This document shows positions 11,341 to 22,131 of a stretch of DNA of 64,000 bases, in pieces. The DNA comes from Pyricularia pennisetigena. Its lineage: Eukaryota > Ascomycota > Sordariomycetes > Magnaporthales > Pyriculariaceae. The notes under the pieces are model-generated. The model was given only the letters and a program-made list of their open reading frames with translations. It was not told the origin of the DNA and searched no databases. The stretch spans positions 2,774,543 through 2,838,542 of the forward strand of contig NC_043743.1 of NCBI RefSeq assembly GCF_004337985.1, in the 5' to 3' direction. Within the stretch, counting starts at the first letter, position 1; each line of letters opens with the position of its first letter. The position numbers and the translations under genes are program-made.

Positions 11341-11831
11341 TACGCTCTTCGTGGCAAAGGCCGTTAATGTAGGCTGGTGCTGAAGCTCAATGGTGCAAGG
11401 TTGTTGGCGCTGAATATCGTGCTATGAGAATAGATGGGGAAAGATACTGAGGAAGTTGGGTCTATATATTGGCAGCAGTTTTGCTCTGTTTTTGAGCTTC
11501 CACATAGCACAGATTATTGTGGTGGGAATGACAAGGCCAGCAGCAGGTGCATCCGACTCTTCAGATGTATCTTATGAGAGCCAATCTTGATGTTTTTGTT
11601 TGCAGGATGGCATAGCCACCAGCAGACCCAACACCGGAATCAAAAATGCAGTCAATGTTTCTTTGTCCAAATCAATGCTTTGGCATTTGTTTGGAGAATA
11701 CCGAGCCGCAAGTTTGCCAAACTTGATCAAGCCCTCCCAATCACTTGGACGTTATTTCCGACAGGTGTTTGTTGGCGGGCTAGAATGCATCCGAAAGGGA
11801 AACAAACATATAACCGAGCAGTGGCGCTTAA
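11341..11831. other. intergenic between CCCH gene and TBCE
   Basis: Promoter of the CCCH gene and 3' flank of TBCE. Nothing recognised. Confidence 0.6.
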
Positions 11832-13682
11832 TCAAGCAGATATCCTCTCAACTCTGATCTTGGCTTCGTTCCCATCAATGCAGTACCCAAACTGACGCGG
11901 ACTGTCGACAAGTTCCACCTGCCTCCGTACCAGACGCCCATGTTTTTGGTTGCCTCCTTCTGCCGCTGTAGGCCCCGTATCAGGACCCGCACCTCCATCA
12001 TCGGGACTACTGTCCTCGTCATCATCCTCATCGAACCCAGCGACGGGATCCCACTCGCCAGTCTCCCACACGAGCCGCAGCTCCAAGGGAGAAATGCCAA
12101 ACAGCCTCCCAGCGATGCCCTTGACGGCATACATGTCCAGGGCACGTGGGATCTCCGCCTTTTTCACCAACTCCGCGGCAGCAACGTCCACACCATCCGG
12201 AGCTGTCCCGGAGCTCCCCTGTATGCGGAAATCGACCTTGATAAGCCGCCCCTCGAGAAACGAGTGGCTGATCTCCTGCTGCCGCATAACGGCCGGCTCA
12301 CCGTAGAGCTCGCATAGCTCAGCGTAGCGCCTGTGCTGTGCTAGTATGGGATCCTCAGATCCCTCGGGCACGGTGGCGAGCTGGCGCGCGATGCGGGAGA
12401 GGTAGAACATCTCGGCGTCGGTACGCTCCGCTGGCGTGATGGCGCTGAAGTTGAGGTGCTCCAGGCAGGCGACGCGGGCAATGGTGATCATGTATGGGTC
12501 CTCGCTGACGCTCCGCTTGGGGGCTGTGGTGGCGGTGGTAGAATCGCCAGGTTGGGTTTGTGATGATGCCGTCCCTCCTACGTCCTGAGAGACTGAAGTG
12601 GGGTTCTCGTAGACGGGGTTGTGGGCAAGTCGGAGGGAACGCAGGCCCGGAAAGCTGTCGGGTAAGGCATCTACGAATTTCCAGGTTGTTATGCGGTTGT
12701 ATGATATGTCGAGGTGGTAGATACTGGAACTGAACACAGGGCCCGGGGTGGTGTCATCTTTTGATGCCGTTGCTATGTTGTTCCCTTTGAGGATCAAATT
12801 GCGCAGGGACGTGAGTGTTGACAGCGGGGCGAGATCTGACAGGGAGCTGAAGTCATTAAACTCGAGGCTAAGGGTGGTGAGCGTCTTGGACAGCGTTGCC
12901 GGAAAAGGTGCTGGTATTGATGAAATTTGGTTGAGGTCGCAACTCAGTTTTTGTAAAGAGCCGAAGCAGGAAGTGATTTGACATATTTCTTCCCAAGAAA
13001 GAAGGGTTTCATCTATAGCTAGCTCTGTGATGTTACTGAGCACCTCCCGAGCAGACGCAAGCCGTGGGCTTTTGTCGAGCACGTTCCAAAATCTGTTTCC
13101 ATTCAGCCTCAAACTCCGCAAATCGGAGAGCTGAGAGCAGATCTCGACGACGACAGATATGTCAGATATCAAGTTTCGGCTGATATCTAACTCTACGATT
13201 CGCGGGCAGGTTTCCTTGACAGAAGATTCATGGTCACTGCTGCCGTGTGGCGAGCACACGAAAGCGATGCGGGCGCCGTCCACAATGACAATGGTCAACT
13301 CGTGCAGCTGAGCCATTCGGCGGCGGATCTTGTCAAAGCCGACCTCCTCGGCCACCTTGCCCGAGATCACAATCTCCTTGGGCCGCGAAGCCGCGTCGCC
13401 TTCAGGTTCATCGGCGTACTTGTCGCGGACCGCGTCGACAAACGACCTAGGCGGGTCGGATGGCCTCGTCGGGCGCACAAAGGAGGCGGCGGTGGGCGAT
13501 CGCGACAGGCAGGTGAAGTAGCGAACGCCCTTGTGGCAACCGTCGTGCTTGCCCCGCGAGGGATCGTCCCACTCGACGCCTAGCCAGGTTCCCGATGTGC
13601 CGGCGACATCGCCTATGAACCTGATGGTGCAGAGGGCGCCATCGAAGGAGAGTCTTTGGCCCACTTGATGCGTGGAAGCCAT
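11832..13682 (-). CDS. TBCE: tubulin-folding cofactor E (CAP-Gly / LRR / ubiquitin-like)
   Basis: Cofactor E captures alpha-tubulin and helps assemble the alpha/beta dimer in the cytosol (yeast PAC2 family). Intronless, 616 residues. An N-terminal CAP-Gly domain spans about residues 8-70, with TSGTWLGVEWDDPSRGKHDG and GVRYF. Leucine-rich repeats run from about 145 to 350 (ELDISRNLISDI, SLRLNGNRFWN, HLDISYNRITTW). A C-terminal ubiquitin-like region ends RRQVELVD...CIDGNEAKIRVE. The frame is open for 63 more codons upstream, but I placed the start at MASTHQVGQRLSFDG because CAP-Gly proteins of this family begin there. An Asp/Glu-rich insert (FDEDDDEDSSPDDGG) lies inside the ubiquitin-like region. 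The family call is firm. Confidence 0.93.
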   Translation of the reverse strand: MASTHQVGQRLSFDGALCTIRFIGDVAGTSGTWLGVEWDDPSRGKHDGCHKGVRYFTCLSRSPTAASFVRPTRPSDPPRSFVDAVRDKYADEPEGDAASRPKEIVISGKVAEEVGFDKIRRRMAQLHELTIVIVDGARIAFVCSPHGSSDHESSVKETCPRIVELDISRNLISDISVVVEICSQLSDLRSLRLNGNRFWNVLDKSPRLASAREVLSNITELAIDETLLSWEEICQITSCFGSLQKLSCDLNQISSIPAPFPATLSKTLTTLSLEFNDFSSLSDLAPLSTLTSLRNLILKGNNIATASKDDTTPGPVFSSSIYHLDISYNRITTWKFVDALPDSFPGLRSLRLAHNPVYENPTSVSQDVGGTASSQTQPGDSTTATTAPKRSVSEDPYMITIARVACLEHLNFSAITPAERTDAEMFYLSRIARQLATVPEGSEDPILAQHRRYAELCELYGEPAVMRQQEISHSFLEGRLIKVDFRIQGSSGTAPDGVDVAAAELVKKAEIPRALDMYAVKGIAGRLFGISPLELRLVWETGEWDPVAGFDEDDDEDSSPDDGGAGPDTGPTAAEGGNQKHGRLVRRQVELVDSPRQFGYCIDGNEAKIRVERISA

Positions 13683-14104
13683 TAAGATCGGTATCGGCCT
13701 ATGTAGGCAATCGATTTGGTCCCAGACGATGAAGTGGGAGTTGATGCAAATTGCTCGAATCCCAAAGATACTCCAACAAGCCAGCGCATACCGTAATTGA
13801 TTGGCTTTTATCTGCGAACTATTGTGTACAGTACAGTGAGCATTTCTTTTTTTTGCCCCACTTGAGCTCAACTTGAACGCTACAGCAGCATATCAAAAGA
13901 GACTTGTTGGCATGTTCAGAGGCAAAGAAGACCTAGAATACAGAAGCAGCAAAAGAATCATAAAAAAAAAAAAAAAAGTTCCTGAATGCAACGATTTTGT
14001 CGACAAGCTGTCGCACGTCAACATCCCGACGAAGGATGTCTTTTTCCAACTCAATCCGTCCAAGTAAAGACGCCAGCCAAGGTAGAGAAACCCCACCCAC
14101 CTTG

Positions 14105-14132
14105 AAAAAAAAAAAAAAAAAAAAAAAAAAAA
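14105..14132. repeat. poly(A) run, 28 bases
   Basis: Uninterrupted A run in the promoter interval between TBCE and the RCH1-like gene. Length may be unreliable if it was sequenced with error-prone reads. Confidence 0.95.
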
Positions 14133-14585
14133 GCCTTAATTGGTGGCCAATTGAGATACCCTGGAATGCTCCCAAATCCTCAACGAGCATTCTGAAACCC
14201 CATAGAGACGGCCGTTTACCTCGGCCCTGACGGAGGGCATGTACCTGAAAGCATTTGCCTCCTTGCAATGAACTGCTGGCCGGGCATGTGACTCTTTGCT
14301 ATGACACACCGATCTTTGCGATGAAATTAATCGCCAATTCTTCCTCCTTGGTCTTTGGTTGCAGTAGCATTGAGATTGAGTCTCGCTTCGGCAATAACAC
14401 GGGAGGAACTAGCCTAAGTCTCGCCCCTGCGACCCTGTTGCCCGACATCGGGACATCCTTGTCCTTGATTGTAAAGGAGGTATGTATGGCTTGATAAGTA
14501 CCAAAGTACCGACAGAACGTTGTCTATATGCGAAATGGTTTTGCTTCTAGTTAGGATGCGCGGCTATCTTCAATGACTTCATCCT

Positions 14586-14587
<2 letters not shown>

Positions 14588-14626
<39 letters not shown>
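14588..14626. repeat. poly(T) run, 39 bases, next to the RCH1-like start codon
   Basis: Uninterrupted T run ending about 50 bases before the chosen ATG. Such poly(dA:dT) tracts can exclude nucleosomes, so it may shape the promoter. It may also mark a reverse-transcribed insertion. Function is inference. Confidence 0.95.
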
Positions 14627-14677
14627 CTTCAAGTCCAGCCACTTGATGCCCATGGCCTCTCATCTACCTCATCAATC

Positions 14678-16324
14678 ATGGCCGAGGTCAAGGCAGTGTT
14701 TGCCAAAATCGGGCACATCATCTCTGCTCAATTGATTTTGATAGCCTTTGGTCTCGCTTGCCTCTTGGCTTATTTTTTCCCACGTAGGATTGGATCTTAC
14801 CATCCCTAACAACAAACATTTGTAGGCTGGCTAACTAACACACCCCTTGTTCAGATGTCGGTGTCCATGGAGGAACGATCAAGGCTGAGTACAGCATTCT
14901 CTTCGGTGCTGTGGGCTTCATTTTTTTGGTCTCTGGTCTTCAGCTGCCTTACGAAAAGCTTCGGACGCACTCGACCAACTGGAGGCTCCATATTATTACA
15001 CAGGGAATCTCTTTTCTCATAATCCCTCTCATAACTCTTGGTAAAATTTCTCTCCATAATGGTGTTCCCTTACTGCAGTAACTGGTCTAATAGGCTAACA
15101 TCTACTGTTCGATAGCCATTATCCATATTATGATTGCCGCAGGGAATCTGCAGACAAACGCCATCGACATATCTGTATTGGTTGGCATGATAGTCCTGTC
15201 TTGTATACCCACTACTATAGCCAGCAATGTCGTTTTTACCCGAAACGCCGGTAAGAAAAAAAAACGCCTCTGGACTTGATATCGAACCGGACCATGCAAG
15301 GAGCTTGGCTTACTGACCCGTATATACAGGAGGCGAGGACGCTGCCGCTATTGTCGAGGTCGTCATTGGCAACGTCTTCGGGGCCTTTATTTCTCCTGCT
15401 TTGGTCTACGCCTTCATGCCCAAGCTGCCCGAGTTTGACGAATGGCAACCAGCATCACCAAGCACCTTATCTGCCATGTACCAGAAAGTTGCTCAGCAGC
15501 TGGGCCTGTCAGTCTTGATCCCACTCGCGGTCGGCCAAATATTACGTTTCTTCTTCCCAAAGCCCGTGAAGTGGGCTCTGGAGAAGCTATATCTCGGAAA
15601 GATATCAACCATCTGTCTTGCTCTTCTCGTTTGGTTGGTTATTTTCAAGCATCTCCTATAGGAGCTCCCTGTTTTGTACCTGGCAAGAGAGATGACTAAC
15701 CTGATGAGCAGGACAACGTTCTGCGGAGCCTTTGCAACGGGCGCCCTCTACGTGACCCCGAAAGCCTCGCTCATCTTTAACATCTTCATGAACATCGGAC
15801 TATATCTCTTGTTTACCTTGATCTGCTTTTTTTCTGCAAGACCGCCCCTGGGGCTAGTGACGTGGGCTCAAGGCGCCTTCGAGAAGAAACCACTTTGCAA
15901 GCTCCCGGCGCTCCTGAAGCGTGTCGTTGTACCGAAACGCATGTCCAAGGAGCAGACGATTGCCGTGTGTTTCTGCGGCGCCGCCAAGACGACCAGCCTC
16001 GGTATCCCTCTCGTCACCGCCATGTGGAGTCAGTCGGACAACCTCCGCAGGGCCTTTGTTCAGATCCCGGTCTTGCTCTACACGATCGAGCAGGTCTTTA
16101 TTGCCCAGCTTCTGGTGTACTTTTTCAAGCGCTACATGAAGAGAGGCCAGAAGGACTCCGGGACGGATGAGGATACCGTGGCGGACCCTGTGGCGGACTC
16201 GTTGGAAGACGCGAGTGAGCCGTCCGTTCCCGCGGATGCTTCAGAGAAACAGGGCACAGAGCCAAGTCTTGTCGATGCTCGAAAGGAGAGTCAGATGGAA
16301 ACGGCAGGTACAGCTGCGAAATAA
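14678..16324 (+). CDS. RCH1: RCH1-like / SBF-like plasma-membrane transporter
   Basis: Member of the SBF-like (bile-acid symporter-like, CPA/AT superfamily) proteins. The fungal member Rch1 limits calcium uptake at the plasma membrane. Five exons: 14678-14783, 14855-15040, 15116-15250, 15330-15633 and 15712-16324, giving 447 residues. Introns are 71, 75, 79 and 78 bp, and all phases agree. About ten hydrophobic segments are visible. Family landmarks include the N-terminal half HGGTIKAEYSILFGAV, the GGEDAAAIVEVVIGNVFG stretch and, near the end, CFCGAAKTTSLGIPLVTAMW, the conserved glycine-rich crossover-like region. The C-terminal tail of about 65 residues is acidic and probably cytosolic. An alternative ATG at 14652 is out of frame with the conserved sequence, so 14678 was chosen. 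Calcium regulation is inferred from the yeast family. Confidence 0.87.
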
Positions 16325-16530
16325 TCAAAAGCATTTACCGGGATAAGTGGGCTGAATGGAATATGAAAGCGAGTTTATAGAGCCTTGGAGGAAAACATAA
16401 GCGAAATCTGCTTGCCTTGCGGTTTCTAGCAAGCTTGAAGGGCTTTTTTCTCTCAATATTGCAGCTTGCTACTTGTTGATATACCTGTTGCGATCAAGCT
16501 CTCCAACTATGAATAGCGGGTACCTATCTC

Positions 16531-16568
<38 letters not shown>

Positions 16569-16920
16569 AACTTTCCTGCCCTCCATGGAACCATCACGGC
16601 GAAGTCCTCCGTCCTGGACGGCCGCGTCTTTGCCCAAGGTGTCAGCTACGACTGCTCAAGATGATACGCTCATAACCATCCCGAGTGCCCGACCAAGTCG
16701 AATCTGCACCCTGCATCGAGGGAGGGGCTTGGCAGGCTGTGGTGAAGGCTTTAGTAGGTGTGTATTGTACCCATACTTAAGAGCAGAAAATGAGGCTCGA
16801 TTTCATATCAGCCACGTCTTGCCTGTTCTGCATAGTCCATGAAAAACGCTCTTATCCACTGATCAAAATGGCAGCTTCCATGGTTTCTATGTGTAAACCG
16901 CAACAAATGCTATGCTAGAT
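16325..16920. other. convergent intergenic region
   Basis: Between the ends of the RCH1-like and SGNH hydrolase genes, so mostly 3' UTR. It contains a 36-base T run (16,532-16,567). No gene recognised. Confidence 0.6.
16532..16567. repeat. poly(T) run, 36 bases
   Basis: Uninterrupted T run in the convergent 3' region. On the minus strand it reads as poly(A). Confidence 0.95.
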
Positions 16921-18480
16921 TCACTCCTGGCTGTGCACCAAATCCTCATCAAATACCCTTTTCCACTCGCGGTAGACAGCGTCCCTGATAGCCTCGTGTC
17001 CAAGCGACCGCTGTTTACGAGAATAGCCAAAGTGTTAGCTCTTGCTGTGTCTTGATAAGCATCTAACGGCGACCAAGGATGAACCTACCGGATGAAAGGT
17101 CTTGGCGTAGTATACCGAGGTATACCTATAGTGCAACATTAGCGACAACAAACCGACAGCAGGCCAATAACAATTGCTCAGAAAACTCACTGTGCAGATG
17201 CATCATCGTCACCGTCCACAACCACAGGTCGAGCAAGCCGCAGGCTGGGATCCCTCTGCTTGGCCATGGCTATGTAGCAGACGGCCAAAGCACCCCAATC
17301 TCCCGAATCCCTCGCCGGCCCGAGACAGGTATCCGGATCGACTGCCGGGGGCTTCAGGGGCCACGGCTCCTCCTCCACGACCTCGCCACCGTCACCACCA
17401 CTGCCCCCATTATCTTTGCCACCCACCAGAAAGAACCAAGTATCATCCCTCTGGTAATCCGGCTCCAGCACCCCCGGCTCGCAGAACCGATGACCCTCAA
17501 ACTGCTCATCGTAGTCGACAAACAGCACCCTCTGCCGGGGCGACGCGAACCTCAGGTTTACAGCTCGGACTGTGTCGCGCAGCCTGGCGTTGACGGCGTC
17601 GACGAGGCCGTTGAGCCGCGCCCGTAGCCTCGCCGACAGCTTGGGTCCGCCGATCCACACGCCCAGCGATCGGTCGTCGCAGGCCGAGGTCCGCGCGTCG
17701 AAGAAGCGCGCGTAGCCGGTCACGATCACTGCGAACCGCGGGTGCTGTTCCCAGCGCGCCGCGTCGAGGAGCGAGAGGAGCGCCATCTCGAGGCTGAGCT
17801 CAAAGGCTGGGCTGTCGAGAAGGTTCGTGGCGCGCCGGATGGCGGCGGCGCAGGTGCCTGAGTAGAAGCCGTAGAAGCGGAATATGCACTGTCGGGGGGG
17901 GCAGGAGGTGAGTGTGTTTTGGCAGAATGTTAGTGAGCAAGACAAAGCCCAAGCGTGCAAGTGCTTGATATTTCCTTCTTCTTACCGAATTGATGACATC
18001 AAAGAATCCCAAGTCATTGCCGCCGATGGACAGCGTAGCGAAAGAAAGCGGAAGCGAACTGTTGATGGACGCTATCTGTCCGCCCTGGCCGAGCAGATCC
18101 GAGGATGTCGCGCCGGTGCAGCTGCGCCACTGAAACACGGGCCGGGGCGTGCCGTCACTGCCGCCGCCGGCGTCCTCCCAGGCCTTGACGAGGTCTCTGT
18201 AGATGAGGCTGGTGTAGGCATGGTTCCCCAGCCGACATTTGTTCTCATCGCCATCATATTCGGTCCCGATACCTGCGCCGTACGAGTCGCCCAGCGCTAT
18301 GTAGCCTATCCCCGGTCTGTTTGCTACGTCTAGAGGTTTGTCGATGGGCTTCTGCGCGCTCTCGCTGTCATCGAACCATGCTGGTGATATCCAGGGTGGA
18401 GAGGGCGCAGATGAGGATACAAGTGTGACAAAGACCAGCGCTAGCCATGTGGCCAGGAGCGGCTGCTTGTTCAAGTACAT
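16921..18480 (-). CDS. secreted SGNH/GDSL hydrolase (lipase/esterase)
   Basis: Predicted extracellular ester hydrolase. Four exons: 18480-17986, 17888-17191, 17125-17089 (only 37 bp) and 17010-16921, giving 439 residues. Introns are 97, 65 and 78 bp. Residues 1-24 form a signal peptide (YLNKQPLLATWLALVFVTLVSSS). Catalytic blocks are all present: block I ALGDSYGAGIGT with the nucleophile Ser, block III SIGGNDLGFFD, and the last block FHPRSLGHEAI with the His, assembled across the two last introns. The CTGATSSDLLGQGGQI segment is typical of this actinobacterial/fungal SGNH type. An Asp/Gly-rich spacer (GGKDNGGSGGDGGEVVEEE) sits before the C-terminal block. The 37-bp exon is easily missed by gene finders, and without it the catalytic His is lost. 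Substrate unknown. Confidence 0.88.
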
Positions 18481-19374
18481 TAGTTATCGGCTTATTTGCG
18501 TGCTTGTGTAGGAATTCGCGGAGATTTCTTTTTTCTATTATTCCCCACGCGATTCTTATCGGATGCCGGAACTGTCACCAAAGAGCTTGTCAATGCATAG
18601 TGACGTGGATTTTTGATTGGAATCAGGATGGAGAGAGTCGAGAGGAAAAAAACGATAGATGACGCTGATTACAACCCGCTAGCTGAAGCATGCACCTCTG
18701 GGCAAGTAAGGAGATGCAGGTCATGTGCTTCCAAATCAGCGGTAAATGCAGGTAGCTAGCTATCGGATTACTTTGCCTGAGAGTTGAGTAAATCGACCTA
18801 ATTCGAGCTACAGCCGTCTCATCCGAAACGGTGCTTTGTTACTTCAATTTTTTTTTCTATTTAGTAATACAACTAACAGTAAAAAGGAAGCGCGGGGTCG
18901 GCTCTAGAAACTCACCTTGGAAGCCCCGATCGAATGGAATACCGCAAACGAAAGCAGGACAATTCATTCTAGTTCTAATTTGCTCCAAATCGCGGTCAAG
19001 TGCTTAAAGCCATAGGATGATCGGGACACGCTTTCAAAAACTGGACACTGCAACTTCATAATTACTTTAAAATAAACAAGCATCAAGAAATCCATCACAA
19101 CCCATCAACCAAGCTGGTCGTCTATTAAACAATAATTTGACAAAAAGATACAGTAAAGCAAAAAGGCAAACCATACAGCTGATTCAACAAAAAACTGTAT
19201 AGGTTGTGGGTCGGACGAACCAGAAAGGGAAAAAGAAAACCCCCTTTCATGGTTCGTCCCAATACTAGGGGCCCTGGATATCAACTACAAAAAGAAAAAA
19301 AAAACGGCATTAGAAAAATAGCAAATCAAGAATAGGCTCGACAGAACCATCATCACTGGCTGCACCCGACTGGC
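18481..19374. other. intergenic between SGNH hydrolase and disordered-protein genes
   Basis: Promoter of the SGNH hydrolase and 3' flank of the next gene. AT-rich. No gene recognised. Confidence 0.6.
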
Positions 19375-20386
19375 TCAGGACTGCGAGCTCCGGCGCAGCT
19401 TATCCTTAATCTTGTGGCCGAGACCCCTGATGCCTTTTCTATCGGGGCTTCCCCCCGTCGACTTGCCGCTGGGCGAAACCGCCTTGCGGGTGGGCGAATC
19501 TTCCTTCTTATCCGCTGCCGGCTTTTCGGTGTGAATGCCCTTGTCATGTAGGATCTCTAAAGGAAGTTGTCAGTATCACACACTTATTGATCAAGCAACA
19601 TGTGCCGGGTACGGCATTTGTAAAACGGTGTTGTGACTTACTCTCGGCCTCTGCGCCAGCGCCAGGATTGGCGGCATCAAAATCACCCCCATCAGCAGCC
19701 ACACCAGTGCTGCTCATATGCTTTGTCCCCAGTGGCTCTCCATCCTCGTTGAGGTTGGGAGAGTCCTTCTTCTTCTCGGCATCATCTTTGGCGACATCGG
19801 CCGCACCATCGACAGGGTTCGGGGTGTCCGTTTTGGCGTCCGCAGGCGAGTTGCCAGCGTCGCCTCCTCGTTCCCTAGCAACCATTTCCAGTGGCTTAGG
19901 ACCGGGGCCCTTCAGCTTGTCCGCCTGGAGGGGCTCGACATTGTCGACATCATGCTTCTCCTCTTCCTTGTGATTGTCGGCTGTGGTCGCGGGATCACGG
20001 ACATCACTTTGGTGAGTAGTGCTGTCGTTCTTCATGTGCGACGACGGCTTGTCTCCGGCGGCCGGATCGGCTTCGGTCTTGGTTTCCGTCTTGGCTACCG
20101 TCTTGTTTTCCGTCTTGGGTTTGCTCTCGTCTTCAGTCTTGTCGTCTATCTTGATCTTGCTCTCGGCCTCGGTTCTGCTCGCAGCATCAACATTTTCAAT
20201 GTTGCCGGCATCAAAGGGCTCACCCTTGGCCGTATCTCCTTGGACACCGGAGATAGGCTCCTTCTTTGCTACTTCAAGAGCTGCGGGAGCGTCTTTTTCT
20301 TTGTCATTGGTGGCAGTGGTGGTGTTGTTGGTCTCTCCCCAGATGGCCTTGGTGGCCACGCTTGCCAAGCTGTTGATTGCTTCCAT
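19375..20386 (-). CDS. disordered acidic/lysine-rich protein with KGEP-DAGN motif
   Basis: Two exons, 20386-19642 and 19556-19375, joined by an 85-bp intron with donor GTAAGT, giving 308 residues. The ATG at 20386 was chosen because MEAINSLASVATKAIWGE resembles the start of a small fungal protein family. An in-frame ATG 11 codons upstream is also possible. Most of the chain is low-complexity (Lys, Glu, Asp, Thr, Ala) and predicted disordered. Ordered-looking islands are PISGVQGDTAKGEPFDAGN near residues 40-60, GPGPKPLE in the middle, a short KILHDKGIHTEKPA block at the exon junction, and a basic C-terminal segment (GIRGLGHKIKDKLRRSSQS) that could form an amphipathic helix. The composition resembles stress-protective or membrane-associated disordered proteins. 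Function is unknown. Confidence 0.72.
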
Positions 20387-22131
20387 TGTTCTTGTGTAAT
20401 TTGATGTGTATTCTAACAAAGAGTATTTGATCGGAAGTAGTAATAGTATGGCTCAAATTCTGCGTTGGTTAGCACTACACCGCGACGTTGGTTGTGATCG
20501 AGAGCAATAGACTTCTTTTTTCGGTCACTAACAGTCAACGGATTCGATAGATTTTATTTGAAAATAGTTTTTAGGGTCCCGAATCTAAGGTTAAGTTTCG
20601 GCACAACGGTGGACTTGTGGCACGATCTGGTGGGATGTTTAATCAGGACTCAGACGAAGGTAGATCCGAGTGAGAAAAGAGGAGTTTGGATTATAGTACT
20701 TGTTAGGACGGACAGAACCTGGGATATGGGGAGAGCATGCGGTATCTATAATGTAGGAAAAGGGACCATCCATGACCTGGGTCTTAGTCTAGAACAAGGA
20801 TGGATGGGACGGATATGCTACAAGGACAGGCAGCTGTTGCGCGGAAACATCTGTGGGTGACGTCTTGGTGCAGGGTCCCTTAGCGAATGATGCCACCGAG
20901 ACCCACTATCGGGAACTGTACTGTGTGTAACTGTTCTTCCTCTCTTGCTACGAAGGAAGGAGGGAGAGGGAGGCTTGGGAGGCAATGCAAAAGAAGGCAT
21001 GGACCCGCTGGTAAGGCGAGATACTTTAGCGTGGACCAGACAATCCCAGCTGATAAGGCCCAGATAAAAAAAAAAAAAAAGACCCTAGGCTAGGACGGAA
21101 ATGTATTACTACCATACTTGCATACCTCCACAGGCAAGTACATGTCCTCCCAGCTTGCCTGTTGCATGAAAACTGCTTCATGCTTTTGTCTTTCCCTCCC
21201 TCCAATGGGGTTATGGTGGTGGTCGCTATTGTCCTCGTGCACCATTGCTCAACTGGCAACTGTGCACATCCTTTCGACGCATCATTCGCACAACTATCCT
21301 TGGAGATGTCTTTTTTTTTCTTTTTTGAAGCTTATAAACCTCAAAATCCAGACACACAACTATGCTTGAATGACGATCTCAGGTGCCACACAGTCTAGGA
21401 CCCCTTTTTTTTCGAGATGTTGCTACTTGGTTTTGGTCGCAACAAAAACAGAGAACAAAGACCCAAGTGCAAGTGGGCTGCGAGGCATGACGTATGTCTT
21501 GGTTTGTATAATACGTCACGCGGGGGTGGAGCCACACACCCACTTGCTGATCCACAACTCTTTTACTTGGCCTGGTCCTTGGGGCGCATCATCAAGTGGG
21601 GAAGGACGACAACCCACCCAACAAACACCTGCTGCTGCAGCCAAGAAAGGGGACCGAAATGCTTGACTACCTCCATCCGACGTTTGCCTTAGTGCAGCAT
21701 CTACCGTAGTGATATCTAACCACCACCCGGCAGTTTAGGATCAGGGAATTCCATGATCGCAGCAAGCCTTGTGGCGCGCTAATGGACACCACCTACCTCA
21801 ACTTTCGATTTTTTTTTTTGCCAAGCAAGGGTCTCATCCGATGCTCTCCAGGAAGTCGACCTCGGAGATATGAGTTCACAGGTAATGGGGATGGGAGAGA
21901 AAAAAAATCTGCAATAAAAGAAAAGAAAAATATCTCATTCTAGGTGGCTGATTGGGTATCAAGGTAAAGACTGAAAGCAAGTATTGCATCACAACGCCAT
22001 CCCAAACAAAGAAACACCCGGACATGCATCCTTTAGATATGCGCTGGATAACGACAGGCTCAAAGTGGAGGTCAAAAGGACCACGCTGACTGCAAAATTC
22101 GCAAATGAACGACACCTCCATCATCCAGCAG
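20387..22131. other. intergenic, no gene recognised
   Basis: About 1.7 kb between the disordered-protein promoter and the 3' end of the GH64 gene. It contains an A run near 21,066-21,080 and several short T runs. Open frames are short and overlap on different strands without recognisable domains. Confidence 0.6.

Larger units (their letters stand above)
13683..14677. other. divergent promoter region between TBCE and RCH1-like gene
   Basis: Shared promoter interval of about 1 kb. It contains A runs near 13,962-13,977 and at 14,105-14,132, and a 39-base T run close to the RCH1-like start. No gene recognised. Confidence 0.6.

Noticed and set aside
13683..13871. N-terminal extension of TBCE by 63 codons
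   Set aside because: The extension has no similarity to the family. The CAP-Gly domain begins right after the internal Met at 13,682.
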